Source: Candidatus Thorarchaeota archaeon | GTDB taxonomy: Archaea > Asgardarchaeota > Thorarchaeia > Thorarchaeales > Thorarchaeaceae | Assembly (NCBI GenBank): GCA_018335335.1 | Contig: JAGXKG010000001.1 | Location: 105,801-169,800 of the forward strand | DNA: 64,000 nt | Reading direction: 5' to 3' | Part shown: positions 7,822 through 16,885 of the stretch, piece after piece | Layout: every line of letters starts with the position of its first letter | Numbering within the stretch: the stretch's first letter is position 1 | The notes under the pieces: generated by a model | What the model was told of the DNA's origin: nothing | Seen by the model: the letters and a program-made list of their open reading frames with translations, nothing else | Databases searched by the model: none | Made by a program: the position numbers and the translations under genes

Positions 7822-9534
7822 TCAGGCAAATAGGTCAAGTCGCCGCTTGAACGGTTTCTCTTTGCCGTAACCAGTGGCTTTCATGGTGTTCTCGCCAAGA
7901 TAATTCGGGAGGATGATCGGAGTCCTACGCTCAGTTTCGATTCCAGCTTCCTCCAGTTCCTTGGAGTATTTATCCAGATGGGCAAGAGAAAGGTCAGATT
8001 TCTTCGGCATCTTTGCCTTCTTTGCATGCTTTGCCGCGCTTATTCCAGACTTGCGGCCAAACACAACGATTTCAAGCCAGGAATTCCCCATCAAACGGTT
8101 GTCACCATGGACACCCCCCGTGGTTTCACCGGAGGCAAAGAGATTCTCAATTGGGCTTCCATCTGGCTTTACAACCTGAGTGTCGCGATTAATCGCGATT
8201 CCACCATTCTGATAGTGAAGTGTTGGATGTACCAAGACAGGATACTCAGTTGGATCAATGCCGAACCGTGTAAAGAGCCGATATATGGCTGCAAGGCCAT
8301 CTTCTAGAGCTCCTTCGCCCCGCTTCTTATCGATCATTGGTGTATCAAGCCAGATTCCATCTTGACCCGTTGGGGTAGTAATACCTCTTCCTTCCCCGAT
8401 TTCCTTCAGCTCCGCGGCAGATTCAACATCGCGAGGCTCAAGTGGATAGATGAAAGCTTCACCATCATCATTGACCAGCTGGGCTCCCATACTTCTGCAT
8501 TTTTCTGTAACCAGCAAACCAACAATCTGTTCAGGATATGCCGCGCCAGTGGGATGGTATTGGGTTGATTGCATGTGAATGATATCTGCTCCCACTCTAT
8601 AAGCCGAAACCAATCCATCACAGGTCGCTGCGTAGTGGTTAGTGGTAGGAAAGCCAGCAACATGTAATCGGCCAAAGCCACCTGTTGCAATCACGGTAGC
8701 CTTTGAGCGCACAACATGGTATTCTTCTGTTTCCATGTTCCACAGTAATCCACCAGCAACTGCGCCACTTCCATCCGTTAGAAGAGAAACGGTAGGACAA
8801 AACTCAAGTGTGTTAACATCCCGGCTAAGGGCTTCATCCATCAGAACTCTAGTTAGCTCAAGACCGGTATAGTCCTTGCAGCTGTGTATTCGCTTTCGTG
8901 AAGCGCCTCCTGCCATGAGAAGCTGCATATCTCCATCCTGTTCCTTGTCGAATGTAGCTCCTAACGACTCAAGCCATTTGATTGCCAGTGGACCCTTTTC
9001 GACTAAGTCTCGAGCCAGTGGCCTATCATTTGTCCAGTGGCCACCAGACAGGACGTCAAGCCAGTGAATCATGGGAGAATCATCTTTTCCATCGCACGCT
9101 TGTATGCCACCCTGACTCATTTTGCTGTTAGAGTCCCCCAATCGAAGGGCTGTTGAAACAAGGATATCTTCCATTGCTATCCCTTCATTATTTGCCCAGA
9201 GGATAGCAGAAAGACCTGCTCCACCAGTACCAATCACGAGAAGCTCCGTGCTGTACTCTACTTCGGACAAATCTACATCACTAGGATTAACACGGGGGTG
9301 GGCCTCCAAGACATTTGCAACCTCGGTTGGCACGATTTTGCCCTTTGCCGGGCCAACAGCTAGTTCCCGGAAGAAAGCAGCATCCGATTTTCTATAGTCG
9401 GGATGCCATTGTCTCAGAAGCTCGTCGGATTCCTCTTCCGGAATCCTGTCGAACTCCATATCTTTGCGTTCATCTCTGGTAGCATTGACTCGCCGTACTG
9501 ATTCCATCATATGTTCAGGATATGGGTCTGTCAT
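7822..9534 (-). CDS. Second FrdA/SdhA-family flavoprotein
   Basis: This 570-residue protein has an FAD-binding GTGGAGLSAILWANNEG, a KMSQGGIQACDG segment, a YHPTGA motif and HPTLHYQNGGIAI. It ends its FAD domain with GGVHGDNRLMGNSWLEIVVFGRKSG. It belongs to the FrdA/SdhA/NadB superfamily but is clearly divergent from the tfrA-like protein next to it. Its start overlaps the stop of the FrdB-like gene by one base, so the two probably form one complex. An N-terminal extension of about 90 residues precedes the FAD fold. The substrate is presumed to be fumarate but is not proven by sequence. Confidence 0.8.
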   Translation of the reverse strand: MTDPYPEHMMESVRRVNATRDERKDMEFDRIPEEESDELLRQWHPDYRKSDAAFFRELAVGPAKGKIVPTEVANVLEAHPRVNPSDVDLSEVEYSTELLVIGTGGAGLSAILWANNEGIAMEDILVSTALRLGDSNSKMSQGGIQACDGKDDSPMIHWLDVLSGGHWTNDRPLARDLVEKGPLAIKWLESLGATFDKEQDGDMQLLMAGGASRKRIHSCKDYTGLELTRVLMDEALSRDVNTLEFCPTVSLLTDGSGAVAGGLLWNMETEEYHVVRSKATVIATGGFGRLHVAGFPTTNHYAATCDGLVSAYRVGADIIHMQSTQYHPTGAAYPEQIVGLLVTEKCRSMGAQLVNDDGEAFIYPLEPRDVESAAELKEIGEGRGITTPTGQDGIWLDTPMIDKKRGEGALEDGLAAIYRLFTRFGIDPTEYPVLVHPTLHYQNGGIAINRDTQVVKPDGSPIENLFASGETTGGVHGDNRLMGNSWLEIVVFGRKSGISAAKHAKKAKMPKKSDLSLAHLDKYSKELEEAGIETERRTPIILPNYLGENTMKATGYGKEKPFKRRLDLFA

Positions 9535-10280
9535 TATTCTTCACCGCTATTCTGGTCGAGACTAAATTCATTGCCAGCGCGCACATCGAGAAAGAGCTCC
9601 CGAATCCGATCTTCAGGCAGTTCTATCAATTCATCCATCTGATCATCAAACTTTCCTTCTTCGATTTCACCAACACGCTGGGCAACATGTTCTGCCTTTG
9701 GCTGGATATATTTTCCATAGAGCCGACGGACAAGTTGAAACACATGGTAGTGGGTAATTTCCGCAGGACACCTTGCAGAGCAAGCACCACATGATATGCA
9801 ATCAAAACTCAGATCAGCAGCTTGCTCAAGATCTCCACGCCGAATCGCTTGGATTGCCCTCATCGGTTCCAAGTTCTGTGGACAGGCCTGGGTGCATGTA
9901 TTGCACGAAACGCATCTGGTTATCTCAGGAAAGATACGGATAACCTCCTCAGACGTAGCTTCAAGCTCCTCCAAATCCCATTTGGGTTTTTGAGCAGGAA
10001 CGAATGGTAGCTGAACAAGATACATACCATCTTCTACTTTTGTTTGGCACGCAAGGTCAATATGGAGCTTGTAATCGTCCTTCTTCCGGTAGATTGTGGT
10101 ACAAGCCCCGCAATAGCCGCCCCGACAACCAACGCCTCTAATGAGCCGATAACCGGCGTACTCTTGTGCCTGCATTATCGTAAGCTCACTTGGCACTTCG
10201 TATGGCTTACCCATTATGTAAATGGTTGCCATCTCACTCTCGGGTTGGTCTTTCTTCTCAACTTCTTGATTTTGTGACAT
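9534..10280 (-). CDS. FrdB/SdhB-like iron-sulfur protein
   Basis: This 248-residue protein carries an N-terminal 2Fe-2S domain (GCRGGYCGACTTIYRK with a later ACQTKVEDG cysteine). Two C-terminal 4Fe-4S motifs (RCVSCNTCTQACP and DCISCGACSARCP) follow. It would carry electrons between the flavoprotein encoded just downstream and the HdrB protein encoded just upstream. Unlike TfrB it has no HdrB half. Instead hdrB is a separate gene ending four bases upstream. It looks like the split counterpart of the fused TfrB in the same operon. Confidence 0.85.
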   Translation of the reverse strand: MSQNQEVEKKDQPESEMATIYIMGKPYEVPSELTIMQAQEYAGYRLIRGVGCRGGYCGACTTIYRKKDDYKLHIDLACQTKVEDGMYLVQLPFVPAQKPKWDLEELEATSEEVIRIFPEITRCVSCNTCTQACPQNLEPMRAIQAIRRGDLEQAADLSFDCISCGACSARCPAEITHYHVFQLVRRLYGKYIQPKAEHVAQRVGEIEEGKFDDQMDELIELPEDRIRELFLDVRAGNEFSLDQNSGEE

Positions 10281-10284
10281 GTAA

Positions 10285-11148
10285 TCAACTCCCTTGTAGA
10301 TTTTTCAAAACCAATTCTTCCCTTTCGGGTGGTAAATGCGGATCAACATCCAAAGCCATTGCTAGAACTTGGGTGAAGAATAGAACAGGTACATCCTTAC
10401 CTAGATCCTTCACTCCAAGTCCAAGATTGTACGTGCACAATGGGCACGGAGAAATTATCAAGTCAGCCCCAGCTGAAACCGCAGATTCAACTATGGATTT
10501 GCTTCGAATCTCAACAATCTCTTTTCTAAAAGCAGCATGGTAGTTTCCACAGCATTCAGTCTTATAGGGATAATTGATGGGTGTAGCTCCCAGTGCATGA
10601 ATGAATTCTTCCATAATAGTTGGACTCTCTCGTTGATCAATAGCAACATTTTCAGGTCTCAATAGAGCGCATCCATAGTAAGGTGCAATCTTCAAATCTG
10701 AAAGTGGATTTGTAATTTCGTTGAAAAGCGTATCAAAGCCTACTTTATCTCTCAGTAATTGCAGGAAATGAGAAACATCAAGCTTCGCCTCGTAGTTGGG
10801 CACATCATCTATGTAGTCATTTACGTTCTCTAGGGTATCTGGTTCTGTTTTCAACACAACATTGGTCCTTTTCAGAACGTTGTAGCACATAGAGCACAGA
10901 GTAGTAATCTCGTTACCTGTTTCTGGGCTAAGCTCTTCTTGGGCATCTATTAAAGTACGAACAGCACCAAGGTGACGCATGATGTTGTCAGAAAGGCTGA
11001 AGTTGACACCACAACAATTCCACTCGGGTATTTCTTCTAGATGGATATCCAGCTTCTTGCTGACTTCTAAAGCGCTCTTTTCGAATTCGGGGTAGCTATT
11101 TCTAAGGCTGCAACCAGGGTAATAGATTACACGTATCACAACTACCAC
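10285..11148 (-). CDS. hdrB: Heterodisulfide reductase subunit B-like protein
   Basis: This 287-residue protein has two cysteine-rich CCG domains. The first set is PGCSLR, WNCCGVNFSLSDN and LCSMCYNVL. The second is YYGCALLRP, TECCGNYHAAF and SPCPLCTYN. In HdrB these cysteines bind the non-cubane 4Fe-4S clusters that cleave the CoM-S-S-CoB disulfide. It overlaps hdrC by seven bases, so HdrB and HdrC are probably translated together. Without evidence for methanogenesis in this window, the actual disulfide substrate is open. Confidence 0.88.
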   Translation of the reverse strand: MVVVIRVIYYPGCSLRNSYPEFEKSALEVSKKLDIHLEEIPEWNCCGVNFSLSDNIMRHLGAVRTLIDAQEELSPETGNEITTLCSMCYNVLKRTNVVLKTEPDTLENVNDYIDDVPNYEAKLDVSHFLQLLRDKVGFDTLFNEITNPLSDLKIAPYYGCALLRPENVAIDQRESPTIMEEFIHALGATPINYPYKTECCGNYHAAFRKEIVEIRSKSIVESAVSAGADLIISPCPLCTYNLGLGVKDLGKDVPVLFFTQVLAMALDVDPHLPPEREELVLKNLQGS

Positions 11149-11513
11149 GTCAATTTCTGCGCTGCTGCGGTCAATGCAATTTGGGGCAAATCTTTGAGAT
11201 TCTCTACCTTTCTCAAATCTATCGTTTCATAGCCCCTTTCTCGTATTCTTAGCTCTCTAAGTGACTCCATCACGGCTGCAACATCAACACCACGCGGGCA
11301 TCGTACCGAACAAGTAAAGCAACTGGCACAAATCCACGGGGTCTCCTTATCAAGGACGCTTTCGTCACCCCGTTGGATGTACATGAGCACTTGATGCGGC
11401 AATAGGTCCATATGAGCCGTAAAAAGGCAGCCTGCGGAACACTTACCACATTGATAGCAAGCGTCTACATTCACGCCAGAGATCTCACTTATCCTTTCTT
11501 CCAATTCATTCAA
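11142..11513 (-). CDS. hdrC: Heterodisulfide reductase subunit C-like protein
   Basis: This small 123-residue protein has two 4Fe-4S motifs (ACYQCGKCSAGCLF and CASCFTCSVRCPRGV), as in HdrC, which relays electrons between HdrA and HdrB. Its length is short compared with many HdrC proteins, but both clusters are complete. The start overlaps the end of the hydrogenase peptidase gene by four bases (ATGA), and the end overlaps hdrB. Confidence 0.87.
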   Translation of the reverse strand: MNELEERISEISGVNVDACYQCGKCSAGCLFTAHMDLLPHQVLMYIQRGDESVLDKETPWICASCFTCSVRCPRGVDVAAVMESLRELRIRERGYETIDLRKVENLKDLPQIALTAAAQKLTW

Positions 11514-12076
11514 GCTGATTCACCTGTTAATTCGCACTGTATCAAATTGAGTACCTTGTTAATTCCTGTTTGGAGTTCATAGGTAATTTCGCGGGTCATT
11601 TCTAGTTTATTGATACATAGACCATATACAACCACACGGCTAGGAAATCGTAGAGAGTAGAGTTCCTTGTATATCTTCAAAACCTCAAGAATACTAGCGG
11701 TATGCGGAGTAAGCATCCTTAGGGGCTTCTGATCAGCGAGCCCGTTAAACCGGATTATTTCGCCAGATTCTCTTTCTGCATCTACAAAAGCGTCTATCAA
11801 AATAGCTCGATCATAGCCTAAGAATCGCTCTGCAACAGAGAAAGGTGAGGATGATGACCATACCACCTCAACTGTGCTGGGCAGGTTGCATTCTTTAAGC
11901 TGTCTGGCAGTTTGAATGCCTGCAGCATCATCACCAAATATCGGATTTCCCCATCCATAGACTATGGTCTTCTGCCGTTGAATAGGCTTAGTTGCTGTAA
12001 CTGCTAATTCATTCCCCTCCCAAGTCGCCGTATTACATTTCCATCGGAATCTCGAAATACTAGTTCCAATGGGCAT
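11510..12076 (-). CDS. Hydrogenase maturation endopeptidase (HyaD/FrcD-type)
   Basis: The core begins TIVYGWGNPIFGDDAAGIQTARQL, the nickel-sensing motif of [NiFe] hydrogenase maturation proteases. A DRAILIDAFVDAE strand and MLTPHTASI (family His) follow. It would remove the C-terminal tail of the MvhA-like large subunit encoded just upstream. The start is a problem. No ATG, GTG or TTG lies between the mvhA stop and the core motif, and the nearest usable ATG (12076) overlaps mvhA by 73 bases. An ATG at 12112 is also open. A GGGAGGGG stretch near 12012-12019 is followed by no standard start codon. Confidence 0.8.
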   Translation of the reverse strand: MPIGTSISRFRWKCNTATWEGNELAVTATKPIQRQKTIVYGWGNPIFGDDAAGIQTARQLKECNLPSTVEVVWSSSSPFSVAERFLGYDRAILIDAFVDAERESGEIIRFNGLADQKPLRMLTPHTASILEVLKIYKELYSLRFPSRVVVYGLCINKLEMTREITYELQTGINKVLNLIQCELTGESA

Positions 12077-13491
12077 TTGCCAGGTAAAGAGTGAGTTGAG
12101 CATGATAGACAAGGATCATAGGCCCGATATGCCATCTCAACACGGTTTAGAATTCCTTCGGAAACGTTCCCACCGTGTACCAGAGCTTTAGCTGCTTTCT
12201 TCACATCCAATGATATTGCGGCATTATTCATGGTAGTAGGTACTATCAAGTTGGCTGAAGTGATTCGCGCCTTTTCGTCAGCCTTGTAGTGATGAATCAA
12301 TGTACCCCGTGGCGCTTCAACACATCCAACACCCTCGCCTGTGAAACTGCCCTCCTTATTTCGGGGTTTTCCATGAATGATGTCGGGATCATCAAGTATC
12401 TCAAGCATCCGCTCAATGTTGTATACCGATTCAATTAATCGAGCCCAGTTGTAACCTAAAGTAGCATGAGCAGGGTTGCCTAGCGTCTCAATGAATTCCT
12501 CGTATACCTCCTGAGCGATGGATGTTGGCATTCCATCTGTCACGTTTAATCGAGGTAAGGCATTCACTCTGTAGATGCCACTCTCTTCTCCATCAGCAAA
12601 ACCATTCCACCCGATATTCTTCAGGTATGGGAATTTCGAATAGCTCCATGGTTGACTGATTTCCTCTATATGGTCAAGGTAATCATTCGGTGAGAAGGTG
12701 AAACTCTCATCTCCAGTTGGATTGATGACTTTCAAATCGCCATCATAGAAATTCATCTGGTCGTTTTCATCAACGAGCCCCATATAGTAGGTTTCAAGCC
12801 GATACATGTCACCGAAGAACAAATCATGATACTTCTCGTTCTCGATAATATTTGCCTTGAAGAAATCGTGGAAATCTAGCGTGAAATCCAGTATTTCCTT
12901 CGACATCTCTTCGATAGTGTCTCTCTCTTCCTCGGTTATGAGCCTAGATACTCCTCCAGGTAGGGCTATGACCGGATGAACGGCCTTGCCTGCTATGATT
13001 TCTTGGATTTTTTCTGCATCGGCATGATACTTGAGAGCATCTTTTGCTATGTCCGGGTGTTCCTGAAGTAATCCAATGATATTCCGAGTGGAGGGTTCAC
13101 TATTTTCGGAAAGGAAGAAGTCAGGGGAGGCCAAAACAAAGAAGTGCAGAAGATGTGAATGTAAATTGTGAGCATTATAAGATAACTCACGTAGCTTCTT
13201 ACTAGCAGGTGTTGGTTCTAATCCAAAAAGATGATCCATAGCCTTGGCAGCAGACATATGATGGGCCCAGGAACAAACACCACAAACTCGTGACGCAATC
13301 CGCGGGACTTCTTCTGCTTGTCGCCCCTTTAGAAAGCCTTCAAAGCCTCGGTAATCAAGCACTTGGAAGTAGGCATTTTTCACGTTGCCATCATCATCAA
13401 GAATGATATTGATTTTCCCCTCACCCTCAAGGCGAGTACAAGGTTGAATCCTGATGATTTCGTTGTCAGGTCCTATATCTAATTCAGTCAT
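12004..13491 (-). CDS. mvhA: F420-non-reducing [NiFe] hydrogenase large subunit
   Basis: This 495-residue catalytic subunit binds the Ni-Fe centre through Cys70 and Cys73 (SRVCGVCSWAHH) and Cys461 and Cys464 (DPCLSCSTH). After His467 there is a 28-residue tail, which the endopeptidase encoded next should remove after nickel insertion. The opening RIQPCTRLEGEGKI is typical. Gene order hdrA-mvhD-mvhG-mvhA and sequence place it in group 3c, the MvhADG type that delivers H2 electrons to HdrA. It starts seven bases after mvhG. Confidence 0.94.
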   Translation of the reverse strand: MTELDIGPDNEIIRIQPCTRLEGEGKINIILDDDGNVKNAYFQVLDYRGFEGFLKGRQAEEVPRIASRVCGVCSWAHHMSAAKAMDHLFGLEPTPASKKLRELSYNAHNLHSHLLHFFVLASPDFFLSENSEPSTRNIIGLLQEHPDIAKDALKYHADAEKIQEIIAGKAVHPVIALPGGVSRLITEEERDTIEEMSKEILDFTLDFHDFFKANIIENEKYHDLFFGDMYRLETYYMGLVDENDQMNFYDGDLKVINPTGDESFTFSPNDYLDHIEEISQPWSYSKFPYLKNIGWNGFADGEESGIYRVNALPRLNVTDGMPTSIAQEVYEEFIETLGNPAHATLGYNWARLIESVYNIERMLEILDDPDIIHGKPRNKEGSFTGEGVGCVEAPRGTLIHHYKADEKARITSANLIVPTTMNNAAISLDVKKAAKALVHGGNVSEGILNRVEMAYRAYDPCLSCSTHSLPGKCPLELVFRDSDGNVIRRLGRGMN

Positions 13492-13497
13492 CGTATA

Positions 13498-14478
13498 TCA
13501 TTTCTCCTGATGTTTCCTGTTGATTATTGCTACTGGAAGCGCAAATCTGTAGAAGAGTCCAACCGGATCGATAATCCCTTCAGTTAGAAGACGCATGAGC
13601 TCCTCCTCACTGATTTGCTTCTCTTTGCCCAACATGATTGATGAAGCTATACTCGAGAGGAATTTTGTTCCTTGGTCGCGTATTTTTGGTGTAGGACCAA
13701 AGCATCCACGACAGGGCATATTCTTAGACGTGCATCTGGGTTCTTCTCCACATCCAGCGCGTGTTACTGGACCAAGACAGAGAACTCCCTGACTCAAGAA
13801 GCACTCATCTTCGTCCAAGTCGCTTTCATGGACTCTCATTACTTTCTCAATCGAAATTTTGTCGGGTTTTTCTCGTTCACAGTACTCACACACTGTCCCT
13901 TCCTTCGCAAGGAAAAATGCATCTGGAACGTTGCCATTTTCACGATAATCTTTGACGAAGTCAATCAAATCAATCACAGATTGAACAGGGGGAGGGCACC
14001 CAGGAACAAATACGTCGAATTCTACAAGATCTGCCGGTGAAGAAGTATAATCGCGTAGTTTGGGCATTTTCAGCTCTTCGATAGTGATTTCTTCCAAGCT
14101 AGGAACCCCTTCAGCTCTCGTATTCGGTGCATTGGAATATGCAGTTGCAAGAAGCGATTCACTTGTTTCTACATTTCCTAAACCTGGAATGCCTCCATAA
14201 CATGAACAGGTACCAAAGGCAACAAGGATAGCAGATTTTTCCTCCAAAAGCCGTAGAACAGTCTCATGTTCATCCGTTCTGACTGCTCCAAAATATACAC
14301 CAACATCGATGTTGCTGACTTCCTCTAGTCGCTCGATTTTCCCATCTACAACCGCGGGCCAGTAAACAATCTCAGCTATCTCAGCTAAGTCCGCGAGTTT
14401 CGTGCCCACATCTGTAAAAGCAACATCACAACCTCCACAGATTGAGCCGTATCCTACAGCAAACTTTGCCTTTTTCAT
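13498..14478 (-). CDS. mvhG: F420-non-reducing hydrogenase small subunit
   Basis: This 326-residue small subunit has GYGSICGGCDVAF at the N-terminus (proximal cluster cysteines), FGTCSCYGGIPGL, and FVPGCPPP. Further cluster cysteines follow (CEYCER, CLGPVTRAGCGEEPRC, CRGCFGP). It carries electrons from the Ni-Fe site towards MvhD and HdrA. No twin-arginine signal is present, so the enzyme is cytoplasmic, as expected of group 3c. Its start overlaps mvhD by four bases. Confidence 0.93.
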   Translation of the reverse strand: MKKAKFAVGYGSICGGCDVAFTDVGTKLADLAEIAEIVYWPAVVDGKIERLEEVSNIDVGVYFGAVRTDEHETVLRLLEEKSAILVAFGTCSCYGGIPGLGNVETSESLLATAYSNAPNTRAEGVPSLEEITIEELKMPKLRDYTSSPADLVEFDVFVPGCPPPVQSVIDLIDFVKDYRENGNVPDAFFLAKEGTVCEYCEREKPDKISIEKVMRVHESDLDEDECFLSQGVLCLGPVTRAGCGEEPRCTSKNMPCRGCFGPTPKIRDQGTKFLSSIASSIMLGKEKQISEEELMRLLTEGIIDPVGLFYRFALPVAIINRKHQEK

Positions 14479-14903
14479 TGAATAACCTCATTCTGTTCCA
14501 TAACAAAAGGTCCGAGATCACGCAGTTCATACGTGAAATCGTGAATTGTTTCAGCGAATTTTCGGCCCTCGCTAGCGCTAATCCAGTCCAAACGAACACG
14601 TTTTGGGTTTATTCCCATCTGCTTCAGGAAAGTCTTGAGAACAGTAATCCGTTTGAAGGCCTGATAATTTCCGCGAATATAGTGACAATCATTGGGAGTG
14701 TGACATCCTGCAATGAGAACACCATCGGATTCTCTGAGGGCCTCAAGAATATGGGATAAATCGATTCGTCCAGTACACGGAAATCGTACTGGGGTCACGG
14801 TTGGTGGATACTTAATACGACTTGTTCCAGCCATATCTGCACCAGCATATCCACACCATTTGCACAAGAAGGCAGTTATCTTCGGTTCGAAAGTCATTGT
14901 CAT
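14475..14903 (-). CDS. mvhD: F420-non-reducing hydrogenase iron-sulfur subunit D
   Basis: This 142-residue MvhD-type protein has the conserved cysteines FLCKWCGYAGADMAG, RFPCTGRID and AGCHTPNDCHY. They bind a 2Fe-2S cluster that links the hydrogenase to HdrA. All cysteines are encoded as Cys, and no in-frame TGA suggests selenocysteine. It overlaps hdrA and mvhG by four bases on each side, consistent with translational coupling and a fixed stoichiometry. Confidence 0.92.
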   Translation of the reverse strand: MTMTFEPKITAFLCKWCGYAGADMAGTSRIKYPPTVTPVRFPCTGRIDLSHILEALRESDGVLIAGCHTPNDCHYIRGNYQAFKRITVLKTFLKQMGINPKRVRLDWISASEGRKFAETIHDFTYELRDLGPFVMEQNEVIQ

Positions 14904-16885
14904 AACCCTCCAGTAATAGCATGAATCATATCCATGGTTTGACTATCGGTCATGTTGATTATCTCGATAGCTCCAGCAGGACATGTCGATGCACACGAAC
15001 CACAGCCTTCACATAGAACGTCCTCTACTTTCGCTTTGCCATTATCCATTGAAAGCGCACCATACGGACATACATTCACACACAGTCGACAACCGGAACA
15101 GAGATCCCGATCAACTCGCGAAACCATTGGAGGATGTGATATCTGATCGTGTGATAGAAGATCTAGTGCCTTACTAGCTGCTCCACTAGCCTGAGCTACT
15201 GTAGTCTGGATATCTTTGGGACCATGCGCCAACCCTGCAACAAAAATGCCAGAAGTGGGAGACTCGACAGGTCTCAATTTCGGATGTTCCTCTTTTATCC
15301 AGCCGTATTCGTCATACTGAGCTCCCAATGTGGTGGCTAAGTCTCTTAGACCCTTTGGAGCTACCATGCTCAAAGCTAGAACAACCATATCAAAGTCTTC
15401 TTCCAAACGCTCCCCTTTGAGCGTATCAACTCCAAAGACAGTAACCTTTCCATCCTGTTCGAAAATCTTGGAGACTTTACCGCGAATATAGTTAACACCA
15501 GCGTCTTCGCGAACTCTATTTATGAACTGCTCATAGTTCTTGCCTGAAGCTCGTAAATCGATGTAGAAGTTACATACCTCAGCGTTAGGATAATGCTCAT
15601 GGAAAAGTAGAGCATGTTTACTGGAATACATACAACAGATGGCTGAACAATAATCATTGTGATTCTCATCTCGTGAACCAGCACAATGAATGAAAGCTAT
15701 TTTTTCGGGTATTTTTCCATCACTTGGACGTCGGGGAATACCACTTGTCGGGCCATTTGGTGACAACAATCGCTCGAATTGCAGCGACGTAATGACGTCA
15801 GGATATGTACCTGCGCCATATTCTCCAATATTCTTGGGTGAATAAATCTCATAACCTGTTGCTACAATCATTACCCCTACGTCTTCTTCAATAATCTCAG
15901 GCTTCTGGTCATAATTAATTGCATCTGCTTCACAGACTTCTTGGCATTTGGAGCAAACTATGTGTTTCATTCCCATAGGATTCAAACACGCATCAATATC
16001 AATCGTGTAGGTAGAAGGGATTGCTTGGGGGAATGGTATGTAGATTGGCCTTCGGAATGTAAGGCCTTCGTCAAAATTAGATAGTGTGAATTCTGGACAT
16101 ACGTCTTCGCAATCAGCACAGAGATTACACGCATCTGGATCGATATAAGTCGGGTTCTTTCGAATCGTGACATGGAAATTGCCGACATAACCTTCAACAC
16201 CAACTACTTCTGAAGAAGTAAGCAACTTGATATTCGGATGGTTGGCAACTTCCGACATGCGGGGTGTTAGTATGCATGACGCGCAGTCAAGGGTCGGAAA
16301 TGTTTCTGCCAGTTTGGCCATATGTCCTCCAATTGTAGATTCTTTCTCAACTAGGAGTACCTCGTGACCTGCATCCGCAATATCAAGAGCTGCCTGAATA
16401 CCGGCTATTCCGCCACCAATAACAAGGGCTCGTCGATGAAGATCAACCTGAATAGAATCTAGTTCTTCATTAGATGCAACTTTCTCAATCATAGTTCTGG
16501 CGATTCGTACTGCTTTGTCTGTCGCCTTCACTCGGTCCTCGTGTACCCATGAATCTTGCTCGCGGATGTTTGCGATTTCACATTTGTAGCGATTCATTCC
16601 AACTCGTTCAACCACATCACGAAAAGTGTGCTCGTGAAGAGAAGGAGAACACGCTGCGACCACCACAGAGGAGAGATTGTGTTCAGTAATGGCATTCTGA
16701 ATGAGTTCCTGGCCAGGTTGACTGCACATATAGTCATAATCTTCGCTATGAACAACAGAGGGGTGTTTGCCAATTCTTGCAGCCACCTCTTCAACATCTA
16801 CCGTCTCAGCAATGTTTCTGCCGCAGTGACACACGAATACGCCAATTCTCTCGTCGGTTTCTTTCTCGTTATCTGTCAAAGTCAC
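14900..16885 (-). CDS. hdrA: Heterodisulfide reductase subunit A (flavin-based electron bifurcation)
   Basis: This 661-residue protein is the first gene of the operon. An N-terminal cysteine segment (GVFVCHCGRNI) is followed by the FAD-binding ALVIGGGIAGIQAALDIADAG. Next come the cysteines of PTLDCASCILTPRM, a ferredoxin-like CNLCADCEDVCP, CSKCQEVCEADAI, and C-terminal twin 4Fe-4S motifs CSGCRLCVNVCP and CEGCGSCASTCP. HdrA is the bifurcating core that splits H2 electrons between ferredoxin and the heterodisulfide branch. Here the low-energy branch could serve fumarate as well (inference). The ATG at 16885 fits the family start. Confidence 0.93.
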   Translation of the reverse strand: MTLTDNEKETDERIGVFVCHCGRNIAETVDVEEVAARIGKHPSVVHSEDYDYMCSQPGQELIQNAITEHNLSSVVVAACSPSLHEHTFRDVVERVGMNRYKCEIANIREQDSWVHEDRVKATDKAVRIARTMIEKVASNEELDSIQVDLHRRALVIGGGIAGIQAALDIADAGHEVLLVEKESTIGGHMAKLAETFPTLDCASCILTPRMSEVANHPNIKLLTSSEVVGVEGYVGNFHVTIRKNPTYIDPDACNLCADCEDVCPEFTLSNFDEGLTFRRPIYIPFPQAIPSTYTIDIDACLNPMGMKHIVCSKCQEVCEADAINYDQKPEIIEEDVGVMIVATGYEIYSPKNIGEYGAGTYPDVITSLQFERLLSPNGPTSGIPRRPSDGKIPEKIAFIHCAGSRDENHNDYCSAICCMYSSKHALLFHEHYPNAEVCNFYIDLRASGKNYEQFINRVREDAGVNYIRGKVSKIFEQDGKVTVFGVDTLKGERLEEDFDMVVLALSMVAPKGLRDLATTLGAQYDEYGWIKEEHPKLRPVESPTSGIFVAGLAHGPKDIQTTVAQASGAASKALDLLSHDQISHPPMVSRVDRDLCSGCRLCVNVCPYGALSMDNGKAKVEDVLCEGCGSCASTCPAGAIEIINMTDSQTMDMIHAITGGL

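Noticed and set aside
14475..16885. Selenocysteine codons in hdrA or mvhD
   Set aside because: All expected cluster ligands are encoded by cysteine codons, and neither frame contains an internal TGA.
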